From CAZYTM01 sp964649725 (GTDB lineage: Bacteria > Desulfobacterota > Desulfuromonadia > Geobacterales > Geobacteraceae): 64,000 nt of DNA. Positions 16,898 to 26,753 of the stretch are shown here, piece after piece. Within the stretch, counting starts at the first letter, position 1; each line of letters opens with the position of its first letter. The stretch spans positions 62,001-126,000 of the forward strand of contig CAZYTM010000004.1 of NCBI GenBank assembly GCA_964649725.1. Direction: 5' to 3'. The notes under the pieces were generated by a model. The model searched no databases. It was not told the DNA's origin and worked only from the letters and a program-made list of their open reading frames with translations. The position numbers and the translations under genes are program-made.

Positions 16898-17725
16898 TTT
16901 ATTAATGTATTTATAAATACATGACAGCTTTAATTATATAGATTTACGGAGTCTGCTTGATTGTGATAAATAATAATATTTTACAGATAAAAATATAACT
17001 AAATATGAGTTAAACGAAAAGGTAAAACCCGTTAAAATTTCAGATAACCTTTATCCAGTATTCTTTGTCTCATGAACGAGGTATCTTTCATGAGACATAA
17101 TACTGACGCAGTTATCATGTTTAAGAAGTGGTTGGGATAAGTGAAAAAAATACAATTGATATATTAATGCTATAACATCTTGTCTCAATAGTTTAAGTAT
17201 TAATAATGTTGTCTGTATGCATTATAATAATCAATATGCTTTTTCATAGTTTCAAGTCATAATGAGTATTAATTGCTAATTACTTCCTAAAGTTTTAAAT
17301 AGCCTTTTTATTTTTTATGCCATAAATCGGAAACTCTGAATATATGTCGCGAATCCATCGATATGGCAGATTGATTTACAACCGATTGTCCCCTTTAGAT
17401 TTACAATAACATCATAATGCTATTATCACCGTGCTCTAATTTTAGACAGATAATCTTTCAATAGCGCAGTATATAATGCAAGATTGTATTTCCCTTAATT
17501 ATTTAAAATAATTATGAAATAACTTTGCCACGAATTATGGAGTAAGAAACTTACTATCGAATGCTTATGGAAAATGTTGATAAAATACTTTGTATAAGGC
17601 ATTGTAATGTTGCTATGTTGTGATTTTGGGTTCTTCATCTAATTATAGATTCGATGCCAATTAATAGATTCATTATTTAATAAAAGCAGTTAACAATTTT
17701 ACGGAAATTATTGAGGTTGAAGTAT
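16898..17725. other. Long AT-rich non-coding region upstream of rph
   Basis: About 830 bases with no supportable gene on either strand. The only obvious structure is the dyad at 17057-17104. The rph promoter must lie in the last part, but no -35/-10 pair stands out. A degraded gene or an unrecognised RNA is possible. Confidence 0.6.
17057..17104. repeat. Large inverted repeat in the rph upstream region
   Basis: GTCTCATGAA (17067-17076) pairs perfectly with TTCATGAGAC (17087-17096) around a 10-base loop. An outer AGTATT (17057-17062) pairs with AATACT (17099-17104). There is no T-run after it, so it is not a standard terminator. Confidence 0.75.
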
Positions 17726-18442
17726 ATGCGAATAGATAGTAGAAAAAATGAGAGTCTTCGTAAGGTGAGTATTACAAGAGGGTATCTTGCACATGCTGAA
17801 GGTTCCGTTTTAGTTGAATTTGGCGATACAAAGGTTATTTGTACTGCTTCAATTGAAGAATCGGTCCCGCAATTTCTTAGGGGCAAGGGGAGTGGCTGGA
17901 TAACTGCTGAATATGCAATGCTACCTAGGTCTACCCATACTCGCAATCAACGTGAAGCAGCTAAAGGCAAAATTTCTGGTAGAACGCATGAAATCCAACG
18001 CCTAATTGGGCGTTCTTTACGTGCCGTCACAAATTTGACGCTATTGGGTGAAAGAAGTATCCTGGTAGATTGTGATGTAATTCAGGCAGATGGAGGCACT
18101 AGGACTGCTTCAATCACTGGTGCATATGTAGCGCTAGTTGATGCAATTCGTTGGCTTGAGCATAATAAAATGATAATTAGTTATCCAATTATTGAGGCTG
18201 TTGCAGCTGTAAGTGTTGGGATTTTAGATGGTGAAGTGTTGCTTGACTTAAATTACGACGAGGATTCTCGGGCGGATGTGGATATGAATTTTGTTATGAC
18301 TTCAACTAATCGTTTTGTTGAAGTACAGGGTACGGCTGAAGCTACTCCTTTTACATTGGCTGAAATGGATATCATGCGTGAACTTGCTATATCGGGGATT
18401 TCTCAACTAATTTCCATTCAAAAGGAGATATTAAATTTGTGA
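17726..18442 (+). CDS. rph: Ribonuclease PH
   Basis: Phosphorolytic 3'-5' exoribonuclease that trims tRNA 3' ends. The product of 238 residues contains LAHAEGSVLVEFGDTKVIC, GWITAEYAMLPRSTHTRNQRE and DCDVIQADGGTRTASITGA, all typical. ATG 17726 (MRIDSRKN) matches the family N-terminus better than the TTG at 17711, and GAGG lies upstream. Its stop overlaps the rdgB start by four bases. Location before a tRNA cluster suits its role. Confidence 0.96.
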   Translation: MRIDSRKNESLRKVSITRGYLAHAEGSVLVEFGDTKVICTASIEESVPQFLRGKGSGWITAEYAMLPRSTHTRNQREAAKGKISGRTHEIQRLIGRSLRAVTNLTLLGERSILVDCDVIQADGGTRTASITGAYVALVDAIRWLEHNKMIISYPIIEAVAAVSVGILDGEVLLDLNYDEDSRADVDMNFVMTSTNRFVEVQGTAEATPFTLAEMDIMRELAISGISQLISIQKEILNL

Positions 18443-19023
18443 AGGAAATAGTTGTTGCTACAAAAAATGAGGGCAAGCTTAAAGAGATAACTCTGTTGTT
18501 AGACAGAATTGTTGATCATATTTATTCTCCAACTGATTTTTCAGATTTCCCTGAAATAAATGAAAATGGGCAAACATTTATTGAAAACGCTATAATCAAG
18601 GCCAGTATTGCTGCTAAATTTACTGGTTTATCAGCCATTGGTGATGATTCAGGGCTTACGGTTGATGCTTTAGATGGTGCACCAGGAGTTTATTCTGCAC
18701 GTTATGCAGGGGCCTGTGCAAGCGATTCAGCCAATAATAATAGATTGCTTAAAGAGCTTGAAGATTTTCCGTTGCCATTACGCAAGGCTACCTTTCATTG
18801 TGCAATTGCATACTACATGCAAGATTATTCATGCAAGATATTCACTGGCAGAATAGATGGTTATATTTTGTTTGAACCAAGAGGCTCAATGGGATTTGGC
18901 TATGACCCGTTGTTTTATTTGCCTGATTATGGAATGACCATGGCTGAACTTCCATTAACGGTTAAAAACACTATAAGCCATCGTGCAAAAGCACTTAAAT
19001 CAATGAAGGAATATTTGATTTGA
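18439..19023 (+). CDS. rdgB: dITP/XTP pyrophosphatase (RdgB/HAM1)
   Basis: Removes deaminated purine nucleotides (dITP, XTP) from the pool. The 194-residue protein has the family motifs ATKNEGKLKEI at the N-terminus, GDDSGLTVDALDGAPGVYSARYAG in the middle (the GDDSGL aspartates bind metal), GFGYDPLF, and SHRAKAL at the end. It starts with GTG overlapping rph by four bases; rph-rdgB is a widespread operon. Confidence 0.95.
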   Translation: MKEIVVATKNEGKLKEITLLLDRIVDHIYSPTDFSDFPEINENGQTFIENAIIKASIAAKFTGLSAIGDDSGLTVDALDGAPGVYSARYAGACASDSANNNRLLKELEDFPLPLRKATFHCAIAYYMQDYSCKIFTGRIDGYILFEPRGSMGFGYDPLFYLPDYGMTMAELPLTVKNTISHRAKALKSMKEYLI

Positions 19024-19127
19024 ATGTATTTATCATTTTGGGGATAGAATTATTGAAAAAGATTATTTAGTTGTATGAATAATGCTTGCAGATTGTAATA
19101 AACTGTGTTAAACAATTTACTTTATTT

Positions 19128-19205
<78 letters not shown>

Positions 19206-19210
19206 ACTCT

Positions 19211-19287
<77 letters not shown>

Positions 19288-19300
19288 ATGATTTAATTAC

Positions 19301-19377
19301 GGTGGCTATGGTGAAGCGGTCAACACATACGACTGTGACTCGTACATTCGTGGGTTCAAATCCCACTAGCCACCCCA
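19301..19377 (+). tRNA. tRNA-His (GTG)
   Basis: Includes the extra G-1 (19301) opposite C73, diagnostic of tRNA-His. Acceptor GTGGCTA/TAGCCAC, anticodon stem TACGA/TCGTA, loop CTGTGAC, CCA encoded. Confidence 0.97.
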
Positions 19378-19387
19378 TTAACTTGAT

Positions 19388-19409
19388 AACCCCGCCGCAA
19401 GCGGGGTTT
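19388..19409 (+). terminator. Terminator-like hairpin between tRNA-His and tRNA-Leu
   Basis: AACCCCGC (19388-19395) pairs perfectly with GCGGGGTT (19401-19408); only a short T-run follows, so it could also act as a processing hairpin. Confidence 0.6.
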
Positions 19410-19430
19410 AGTCTTAATTGAAGCTTAATT

Positions 19431-19513
19431 GCGAGAGTGGCGGAATTGGCAGACGCACTGGATTTAGGATCCAGCGGGTAACCGTAGGGGTTCGACTCCC
19501 CTCTCTCGCACCA
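19431..19513 (+). tRNA. tRNA-Leu (TAG)
   Basis: 83-base class II tRNA with a short variable stem (CGGGTAACCG region), acceptor GCGAGAG/CTCTCGC, anticodon stem CTGGA/TCCAG, loop TTTAGGA, CCA encoded. Confidence 0.97.
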
Positions 19514-19639
19514 ATTTATTTCCTGTCATAATTCGATAAATGCCTACATAATTAACATTCTAAGTTTATGCCATATTTGTAAATATCTAGTTCTACCTTT
19601 AGGATTACTATTAAATAAACTAGGCAGAGAGGTTATAAA

Positions 19640-20941
19640 ATGCGTATTACAGTTGAATCCTTGAGTTCGGTTAAGAAAAAAATTAATATTGAAGTCCCAG
19701 CTTTACTTGTAACAAAAGAGATAGATAAGGTATTTCAAAAAATTAAAAAAAAGGCATCAATCAAAGGTTTTAGGAAGGGTAAAGTCCCATTAACTTTTCT
19801 TGAAAAGCATTATAATGATGCGATGATAGAAGATGTTATGAAAAACTTAGTGCAAGATTCTTATTACAAAGCAATTATGGAACAAAAAATATCTCCTGTT
19901 TCTGCACCTATAATTGAAAGTGATGATCTTATAAGAGGTAATCCATTTAAATATTCAGCAACTGTAGAAGTAATACCAGAGATTGATAAATTAATTTATA
20001 CCGGCTTAGAAGTGTCTAAAGAAAAATATAAGTTTGATGCAGAAATTATAGAACGTCGATTAAAAGATATGCAGGAAAGCATGGCTCAAGTAAAGCCTCT
20101 TTCGGAAGATCGTTGTGCTATTAAAGGTGATTTTGTAACAATAGATTTCGAAGGATTTATTGACAATGTACCATTTGAACATGGGAATGGTACTGATTTT
20201 CAGTTAGAAATAGGTTCAGGTCGATTTATCCCTGGGTTTGAAGACCAACTTATAGGAATGTTTGCAGGTCAACCTTCTGACATTAAAGTAACTTTTCCTG
20301 ATAATTATAATGTTTCTGCTCTAGCTGGGAAAGAAGCAATCTTCAAAATCACAATCAAAGAAATCAAAGTTAAAGAATTGCCTCCGATAGATGATGATTT
20401 TGCAAAAGAATTTGGTGATTTTGAAACCCTCGAAGAATTAAGGGCAAAGTTAAATGATATTCAGGAACAGCAAGAGCTTGCCAGAATAGAAAATGATTGC
20501 AAGAATCGTATACTTAAAGAACTTATTGCAAAAAACCCTTGTGATGTCCCAGAAGCATTAATAGATAGACAATTAGAACAGATGCTGGATTCAACTCGCA
20601 AACGTCTTGCTGCACAGAAACTTACTTTAGAAATGATGGGTCTTGACGAAAAGAATTATAAAGAAAGATACAAGAAGGATGCTGAAGAGCAAGTAAAGGG
20701 GTTTCTGCTTCTTGAAGCTTTAATCAAACAACATGCTGTTGCTGTTGAGGATCACGAAATTGATGCAAGGATTGCAGAAATAGCTGCTCAACATAATCAA
20801 AGTATTGATGTAATTAAGAAGTTTTATATGCAAAATAATGAGTCGAAAGAGAATTTAATTATGCAGATTAAAGAAGATAAAGTGATGGCATTACTAATTA
20901 ATAGTGCTAAAATTTCCGAAGTTGCACGCGAAGACATATAA
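19640..20941 (+). CDS. tig: Trigger factor
   Basis: Ribosome-bound chaperone that receives nascent chains. The 433-residue product has the N-terminal ribosome-binding domain with GFRKGKVPL (the L23-docking signature), a central FKBP-type PPIase domain (about 150-245) and a long C-terminal helical cradle. AGAGAGG lies upstream of ATG 19640. tig-clpP-clpX-lon is the standard proteostasis cluster, so folding and degradation genes are co-located and probably co-transcribed. Confidence 0.96.
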   Translation: MRITVESLSSVKKKINIEVPALLVTKEIDKVFQKIKKKASIKGFRKGKVPLTFLEKHYNDAMIEDVMKNLVQDSYYKAIMEQKISPVSAPIIESDDLIRGNPFKYSATVEVIPEIDKLIYTGLEVSKEKYKFDAEIIERRLKDMQESMAQVKPLSEDRCAIKGDFVTIDFEGFIDNVPFEHGNGTDFQLEIGSGRFIPGFEDQLIGMFAGQPSDIKVTFPDNYNVSALAGKEAIFKITIKEIKVKELPPIDDDFAKEFGDFETLEELRAKLNDIQEQQELARIENDCKNRILKELIAKNPCDVPEALIDRQLEQMLDSTRKRLAAQKLTLEMMGLDEKNYKERYKKDAEEQVKGFLLLEALIKQHAVAVEDHEIDARIAEIAAQHNQSIDVIKKFYMQNNESKENLIMQIKEDKVMALLINSAKISEVAREDI

Positions 20942-20953
20942 TTAGGAGGGGAT

Positions 20954-21553
20954 ATGCTGGTTCCTATTGTAGTTGAACAGACTGGTCGGGGAGAGCGGTC
21001 TTATGATATCTATTCACGTCTTCTTAAAGATAGAATTGTCTTCTTGGGTGGTGGAATTGACGATCATTTAGCAAATCTTGTAATTGCACAGCTATTATTT
21101 CTCGAAGCTGAGGACCCTGATAAAGATATTCATCTTTATATTAATTCTCCTGGTGGAGTAGTTACATCAGGTATGGCAATTTATGATACCATGAAGTATA
21201 TAAAAGCACCAGTTTCTACAATTTGTGTTGGTCAAGCTGCCTCAATGGCTGCTTTGCTTCTTTCAGGAGGAGAACATGGGAAAAGATTTAGTCTGAATAA
21301 TTCGCGCATTATGATTCATCAGCCACTAGGTGGATTTCAAGGACAAGCTACAGATATACATATTCATGCGCAGGAAATCTTGAGAATGAAAAAGAAACTC
21401 AATGAATTACTTGCAGAACATACTGGGCAACCTTTTGATAAGATAGAAAGTGATACAGAGCGTGATTATTTTATGTCTAGCGAGGATGCTCGCAATTATG
21501 GTATTATTGATTCAATAATAGCCAGGAACACCTTGTCAGGAGGGTCCAAGTGA
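20954..21553 (+). CDS. clpP: ATP-dependent Clp protease proteolytic subunit
   Basis: Tetradecameric serine protease chamber working with ClpX. The catalytic serine is S97 in GQAASMAALLL, the histidine is H122 in IMIHQP, and the aspartate lies in the DTERDYFMS region. Its 199 residues are normal. AGGAGGGG precedes ATG 20954 closely. Its stop overlaps the clpX start by four bases. Confidence 0.97.
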   Translation: MLVPIVVEQTGRGERSYDIYSRLLKDRIVFLGGGIDDHLANLVIAQLLFLEAEDPDKDIHLYINSPGGVVTSGMAIYDTMKYIKAPVSTICVGQAASMAALLLSGGEHGKRFSLNNSRIMIHQPLGGFQGQATDIHIHAQEILRMKKKLNELLAEHTGQPFDKIESDTERDYFMSSEDARNYGIIDSIIARNTLSGGSK

Positions 21554-22803
21554 GTAGGCGTGATGACAGGACAGATAATCTAATATGTTCTTTTTGTGGT
21601 AAAAGTCAGGATGAAGTAAAGAAGTTGATTGCTGGTCCGACAGTATATATCTGCGACGAATGTATTGAATTATGTAACGACATAATTGCAGAAGAGACAA
21701 AACTGGAAGAAGCGATAGGCCCAGATGTAAAAAAATTACCAAAACCTCAAGAAATTAAAGAAGTTCTTGATGAATATGTGATCGGCCAAGAACAGGCTAA
21801 AAAAATCCTCGCTGTCGCAGTATATAATCATTATAAAAGAATTGAAGCAATGGGTAAGCCAGGTGATGTAGAAATGCAGAAGAGCAACATTCTTATGCTC
21901 GGGCCAACTGGTTCAGGCAAGACTCTTCTTGCTCAAACTCTGGCTAGAATTCTTCGTGTCCCTTTTGCAATGGCCGATGCCACTAATCTTACTGAGGCGG
22001 GTTACGTTGGCGAGGATGTTGAAAATATAATTCTAAATCTTTTGCAGGCGGCAGATTATGATGTTGAACGCGCTCAAAAAGGAATTATATATATTGATGA
22101 AATTGATAAAATTGCTCGTAAATCTGATTCACCTTCGATAACACGTGATGTTTCTGGAGAAGGTGTTCAACAGGCACTTCTTAAAATCATTGAAGGTACA
22201 GTCGCTAGCGTGCCTCCAAAGGGTGGTCGTAAACATCCACAACAGGAATTTCTTAAAGTGGACACAACAAATATTTTATTTGTTTGTGGTGGTGCATTTG
22301 CTGGGCTTGATAACATAATTCAGCAAAGAATTGGAGTCAAGACCCTTGGGTTTGGTGCCGATGTGAAGAAAAAAAATGAAAAGAGGGCTGGTGAATTACT
22401 TGCCGAAGTAACTCCTGAAGACTTGTTGAAGTTTGGTTTTATACCTGAGTTTATCGGGCGTTTGCCGGTTTTAGCTACTCTTAGTGAGCTAGATGAAGAG
22501 GCAATGGTACAAATACTCAAAGAACCAAAGAATGCCTTAGTGAAGCAATATCAGAAACTATTTGAAATGGAACATGTAAAGTTGAAATTTACTGATGGTT
22601 CTCTTGTTGCGATAGCTAGAGAGGCGCTCAAACGTAAGACTGGAGCGCGAGGTTTGCGTTCAATTCTAGAAAACTCCATGCTTGATATCATGTATGAAAT
22701 CCCATCTCAGACTTTGGTAAAGGAAGTAGTAATTAATGACGATGTAATAATGCGTCGAGAGAAACCAATTATAGTCTACGAGAATGTAGCTGAATCGGCT
22801 TAA
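21550..22803 (+). CDS. clpX: ATP-dependent Clp protease ATP-binding subunit ClpX
   Basis: AAA+ unfoldase that feeds ClpP. An N-terminal zinc finger uses C13, C16, C35 and C38. Walker A is GPTGSGKT (118-125), Walker B is IIYIDEIDKI. The pore loop GYVGEDV and the ClpP-contacting IGF loop (the LKFGF-containing region differs slightly) are in place. Its 417 residues are typical. GTG start, translationally coupled to clpP. Confidence 0.97.
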   Translation: MSRRDDRTDNLICSFCGKSQDEVKKLIAGPTVYICDECIELCNDIIAEETKLEEAIGPDVKKLPKPQEIKEVLDEYVIGQEQAKKILAVAVYNHYKRIEAMGKPGDVEMQKSNILMLGPTGSGKTLLAQTLARILRVPFAMADATNLTEAGYVGEDVENIILNLLQAADYDVERAQKGIIYIDEIDKIARKSDSPSITRDVSGEGVQQALLKIIEGTVASVPPKGGRKHPQQEFLKVDTTNILFVCGGAFAGLDNIIQQRIGVKTLGFGADVKKKNEKRAGELLAEVTPEDLLKFGFIPEFIGRLPVLATLSELDEEAMVQILKEPKNALVKQYQKLFEMEHVKLKFTDGSLVAIAREALKRKTGARGLRSILENSMLDIMYEIPSQTLVKEVVINDDVIMRREKPIIVYENVAESA

Positions 22804-22818
22804 TAGTTAGGATATTTA

Positions 22819-25227
22819 ATGGCAATTATAAAATCTAACAGTATTTACAAGAGAGGGAATCTTTTAAGATTCCCTCTCTTGCCTTTAAGGGATATCGTTA
22901 TGTTCCCGCATATGGTGATACCTCTATTTGTAGGACGTGAGAAGTCCATTCATGCTCTGGAATATGCTATGGGTGATGATAAGCATATTTTTCTTGCTAC
23001 CCAGAAAAATGCAAAAATTGAAGATCCAGTTGTTTCGGATATTTACCAATTCGGTACAATTTGCCAGATACTCCAATTATTAAAACTTCCAGATGGTACC
23101 GTTAAAGTACTAGTTGAGGGAAAATCTCGTGGAGTCATATTGAATTTTTCTAAGAATATAGAATATTTTATGGTTGATATAGAACAAATTGTAGAATTAC
23201 AACCGGAACCTATTCAGGTTGAGGCGCTTGTTCGAAGTATTCGGGGCACATTTGAAAATTATACATTGTTGACTAAAAACATACCAAGGGATGTCTTAGA
23301 TAATATTATTAGTGCTAATGATCCATCAATACTTGCAGATAAAGTTGCTGGCCAACTTAAATTAAAAATAATTGATAAGCAGGAGTTGCTTGCGTCGAAT
23401 GATATATGTAGTCGTCTTGAACGTCTGATTGCTCATTTAGAATCTGAAATTGAAATTCTTGAGATTGAAAATAAAATTCGCGCTAGAGTTAAGAAACAAA
23501 TGGAGAAAACTCAAAAAGAATATTACTTGAATGAGCAAATGCGAGCTATTCAGAAAGAACTTGGTAGTAAAGATGAATTTAAACAGGAGCTACGCAATCT
23601 TGAAGAAAAAATTGAAAAAAAATTACTAACTGATGAAGCAAAATTTAAGTCATTATCTGAGCTCAAGAAACTAAAACTTATGTCACCAATGTCAGCAGAA
23701 GCTGCAGTTGTAAGAAATTATTTAGATTGGATGTTATCGCTACCATGGGAAGAATTTACGCAAGAGAATTATGATATTAATAAGGCTGAATTGGTTTTAA
23801 ATGCAGACCATTTTGGGCTTGATAACATAAAAGAGCGTATTCTTGAATATCTAGCGGTTAACAAACTTGTTAAAAATATGAAAGGACCTATTCTTTGCCT
23901 TGTTGGCCCTCCAGGAGTTGGTAAGACTTCTTTGGCTCGATCTATAGCAAAAGCAACAAATAGAAATTTTGTCAAAATGTCGTTGGGGGGACTTCGTGAT
24001 GAATCTGAAATAAGAGGACATAGGCGAACGTACATAGGTGCCATGCCAGGCAAAATTATTCACAATTTGAAAAAATGTAACAGCAGCAATCCAGTCTTTT
24101 TGCTAGATGAAATAGATAAATTAAGTTCTGATTTTCGAGGAGACCCTTCTTCTGCTCTATTGGACGCATTAGACCCGGAGCAAAACTCTACTTTCTGTGA
24201 TCATTACCTCGATGTTGAGTATGATCTCTCAAAGGTAATGTTTATAGCAACAGCCAATTCAATCCATTCTATTCCTCGTGCATTGATAGATAGACTAGAA
24301 GTAATAAAAATTGATGGTTATACTGAGCTTGAAAAGCTAAGTATTGCAAAACACTATTTAGTGCCCAAACAAATTGAATTAAATGGTCTGATAGACGGAA
24401 AGATTCATTTGACCGACCGAGCAATCATTGAGATAATTCGTTACTATACGCGAGAATCTGGAGTGCGGAGTCTTGAGAGAGAGATAGCAACAGTTTGCCG
24501 TAAAATTGCATGTAGAAGAGTTAAAGGAGATAAGCAACGTAGTAATATTCAGCCACGCCATATAAGAGAGTTGCTTGGAATGGCCCGATTTAAGACAACT
24601 GCAATTGATTATAACAATGGTGTCGGGCTTGTAACTGGTCTTGCTTGGACAGAAATGGGTGGTGAATTATTAAAAGTAGAAGTGGCTGTATTGCCTGGGC
24701 AAGGGAAATTGACTATAACTGGCAAACTTGGTGAAATAATGCAAGAATCAGCAATGGCTGCTATGTCTTATGTAAGATCTCGTGCTGATATATTGGGGCT
24801 TGAATTAAATTTTTATCAGCAGGTGGATATTCATGTGCATGTGCCTGAAGGAGCAATCCCAAAAGATGGCCCTTCAGCTGGAATTACCATTGCAACAGCT
24901 CTAGTTTCAGCCCTTACAAAGAGAGAAGTAATTCATAGTTTAGCCATGACAGGAGAGGTTACGCTAAGAGGTCAAATTTTGCCTGTTGGTGGGTTAAAAG
25001 AGAAATTATTAGCGGCGAGACGAGCGCAAATTAAGATTGTATTAGTACCTTATGATAATGAAAAAGATTTACAAACATTACCTAATGAAATACTAAATAG
25101 TTTAAAGATAAGACTTGTTAGGCATATGGATGAAGTGTTAGCTTTGTCGTTATTGGACGATCTGGTATTGAGCGAAGATATGACATTGTTGGGTTGTCAA
25201 AGTGGCATTGTATCTACAGCACATTAA
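22819..25227 (+). CDS. lon: ATP-dependent protease Lon
   Basis: Homohexameric AAA+ serine protease for misfolded and regulatory proteins. An N-terminal LON substrate-binding domain (RFPLLPLRDIVMFP), a coiled middle, Walker A GPPGVGKT (363-370), and a C-terminal protease domain with catalytic S686 in KDGPSAGIT and a lysine about 40 residues later are present. Its 802 residues match Lon. It starts 15 bases after clpX, with no terminator before it, and ends before a tRNA group. Confidence 0.97.
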   Translation: MAIIKSNSIYKRGNLLRFPLLPLRDIVMFPHMVIPLFVGREKSIHALEYAMGDDKHIFLATQKNAKIEDPVVSDIYQFGTICQILQLLKLPDGTVKVLVEGKSRGVILNFSKNIEYFMVDIEQIVELQPEPIQVEALVRSIRGTFENYTLLTKNIPRDVLDNIISANDPSILADKVAGQLKLKIIDKQELLASNDICSRLERLIAHLESEIEILEIENKIRARVKKQMEKTQKEYYLNEQMRAIQKELGSKDEFKQELRNLEEKIEKKLLTDEAKFKSLSELKKLKLMSPMSAEAAVVRNYLDWMLSLPWEEFTQENYDINKAELVLNADHFGLDNIKERILEYLAVNKLVKNMKGPILCLVGPPGVGKTSLARSIAKATNRNFVKMSLGGLRDESEIRGHRRTYIGAMPGKIIHNLKKCNSSNPVFLLDEIDKLSSDFRGDPSSALLDALDPEQNSTFCDHYLDVEYDLSKVMFIATANSIHSIPRALIDRLEVIKIDGYTELEKLSIAKHYLVPKQIELNGLIDGKIHLTDRAIIEIIRYYTRESGVRSLEREIATVCRKIACRRVKGDKQRSNIQPRHIRELLGMARFKTTAIDYNNGVGLVTGLAWTEMGGELLKVEVAVLPGQGKLTITGKLGEIMQESAMAAMSYVRSRADILGLELNFYQQVDIHVHVPEGAIPKDGPSAGITIATALVSALTKREVIHSLAMTGEVTLRGQILPVGGLKEKLLAARRAQIKIVLVPYDNEKDLQTLPNEILNSLKIRLVRHMDEVLALSLLDDLVLSEDMTLLGCQSGIVSTAH

Positions 25228-25267
25228 TATTGATTCAAATAAGTATTTTGATATTATTAAAAATATA

Positions 25268-25296
25268 TTGACTAATCATGATGTATTTGTTATTAA
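25268..25296 (+). promoter_or_regulatory. Candidate promoter of the Asp-Val-Asp tRNA group
   Basis: TTGACT (25268-25273), 17 bases, TATTAA (25291-25296). A second, nearer pair, TTGAAA (25318-25323) with TATAGA (25342-25347) and an 18-base spacer, is an alternative. Confidence 0.5.
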
Positions 25297-25360
25297 ATTT
25301 AACTTTATAGAATTAAATTGAAAATTCAGGTTGGTATTAAATATAGAATTATATTTCTTA

Positions 25361-25437
<77 letters not shown>

Positions 25438-25443
25438 TCTATG

Positions 25444-25519
25444 GGGCGAATAGCTCAGCTGGGAGAGCGCCAGCCTTACAAGCTGGATGTCACAGGTTCG
25501 ATCCCTGTTTCGCCCACCA
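25444..25519 (+). tRNA. tRNA-Val (TAC)
   Basis: Cloverleaf with acceptor GGGCGAA/TTCGCCC, anticodon stem CCAGC/GCTGG, loop CTTACAA and encoded CCA. Confidence 0.97.
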
Positions 25520-25553
25520 AAACTTATATTTTGATTTAAATGGATAATTATTT

Positions 25554-25630
<77 letters not shown>

Positions 25631-25635
25631 TCAAG

Positions 25636-25668
25636 AAAAGGTCATGTTAAATACATGGCCTTTTATAT
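25636..25668 (+). terminator. Terminator of the Asp-Val-Asp tRNA group
   Basis: AAAAGGTCATGT (25636-25647) pairs with ACATGGCCTTTT (25653-25664) with one wobble, then a T-rich stretch. Confidence 0.8.
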
Positions 25669-25701
25669 TTTTACTCCAATTAATAATGATTTGCCTTTCC
25701 C

Positions 25702-25729
25702 TTGACTAAAGTTGTATTAATCGTATATT
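25702..25729 (+). promoter_or_regulatory. Candidate promoter of the glycosyltransferase-cytochrome operon
   Basis: TTGACT (25702-25707), 16 bases, TATATT (25724-25729). It leaves a leader of about 70 bases before the glycosyltransferase gene. Confidence 0.5.
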
Positions 25730-25803
25730 CTTTAACCGAAATCAATACTAGGTATTTAGTTGATATTATTTAAATTCGAAATTAATTGTTCTGAGTAAAA
25801 TAG

Positions 25804-26538
25804 ATGAAATTGAAAACGATAGTTGTTGTGCCTACATATAATGAACGGGACAATATATATCTATTGGCTGATTCTGTTCTGGCACAGGACGAAAACATAC
25901 AACTATTAATTGTTGATGACAATTCACCTGATGGCACAGGTATTATTGCCGACCAACTAGCTAGTGAAAGTGACAGAATACATGTAATCCATCGTAAATC
26001 TAAACAAGGTCTGGGGTCTGCATACCGAGAAGGATTTAAAATTGCCTTAGATTTAGGTGCAGATTTCATTATAGAGATGGATGCGGACTTTTCTCACGAT
26101 CCAAAAGTACTTCCTCAGTTTTTGTCTAAAATGAATGAATTCGACCTTGTAATTGGATCGCGATATCTTAATGGAGTCAGCGTTGTAAACTGGCCTATAC
26201 GCCGTTTGATGCTTAGTTATTTTGCGAATTGGTATACTCGTGTGATAACTGGACTTAAAATTGCTGATTGTACAAGTGGATATAAATGTTTCAGAAGAAA
26301 AGTATTGGAAACAATTGATTTGGAGAAGGTAAAATCGGATGGTTACTCATTCCAGATAGAGATGAATTATCACTGCATGGAAAATAAGTTTCGAATTGGG
26401 GAGATTCCAATTATTTTTATTGATCGACATGCGGGTACATCTAAAATGTCAAAAAAAATTGTAAAAGAAGCAGTTTTTATGGTTTGGAAATTGAAAATTA
26501 ATTCAATTGTAAACTCATTGTTTAGGTGTTCAAAATGA
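25804..26538 (+). CDS. Polyprenol monophosphomannose synthase-like family 2 glycosyltransferase
   Basis: A 244-residue GT-A glycosyltransferase of the Dpm1 type, moving a sugar from a nucleotide donor to a lipid phosphate at the inner membrane face. Visible motifs are VVPTYNERDNI, IVDDNSPDGTG, EMDADFSHDP (metal-binding DxD) and VIGSRYLNG. The C-terminal membrane helices of some homologs are absent, giving the short soluble form. The lipid-linked mannose would serve protein or glycan mannosylation; donor and acceptor are not shown by sequence. It overlaps the next small membrane gene by four bases. Confidence 0.88.
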   Translation: MKLKTIVVVPTYNERDNIYLLADSVLAQDENIQLLIVDDNSPDGTGIIADQLASESDRIHVIHRKSKQGLGSAYREGFKIALDLGADFIIEMDADFSHDPKVLPQFLSKMNEFDLVIGSRYLNGVSVVNWPIRRLMLSYFANWYTRVITGLKIADCTSGYKCFRRKVLETIDLEKVKSDGYSFQIEMNYHCMENKFRIGEIPIIFIDRHAGTSKMSKKIVKEAVFMVWKLKINSIVNSLFRCSK

Positions 26539-26720
26539 ACAATGAAGGATGGGCTATTTTGTGTATATTTGGTTTTTGGGGATGGGTTTTCTTCACGATT
26601 AACTTTATATTAAGAGCTTTTTCAAGACAGGGAGATTTCGATTTTAGAAAATCAAAATTATATGCTATTGGAATAGCTATTGGCTATGCAATGTGGATAG
26701 TATCTATGTTAAATGCTTGA
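26535..26720 (+). CDS. Small two-helix membrane protein
   Basis: A 61-residue hydrophobic protein with two predicted membrane helices (about 6-28 and 41-59) joined by a charged loop containing RQGDFDFRKSK. The ATG at 26535 overlaps the TGA of the glycosyltransferase (ATGA), so translation is coupled and a membrane partner role for that enzyme is plausible. I do not recognise the family. The in-frame GTG at 26526 is a less likely start. Confidence 0.7.
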   Translation: MNNEGWAILCIFGFWGWVFFTINFILRAFSRQGDFDFRKSKLYAIGIAIGYAMWIVSMLNA

Positions 26721-26753
26721 TTTAACAAAATATGTACATAGGAATACTTTGCT

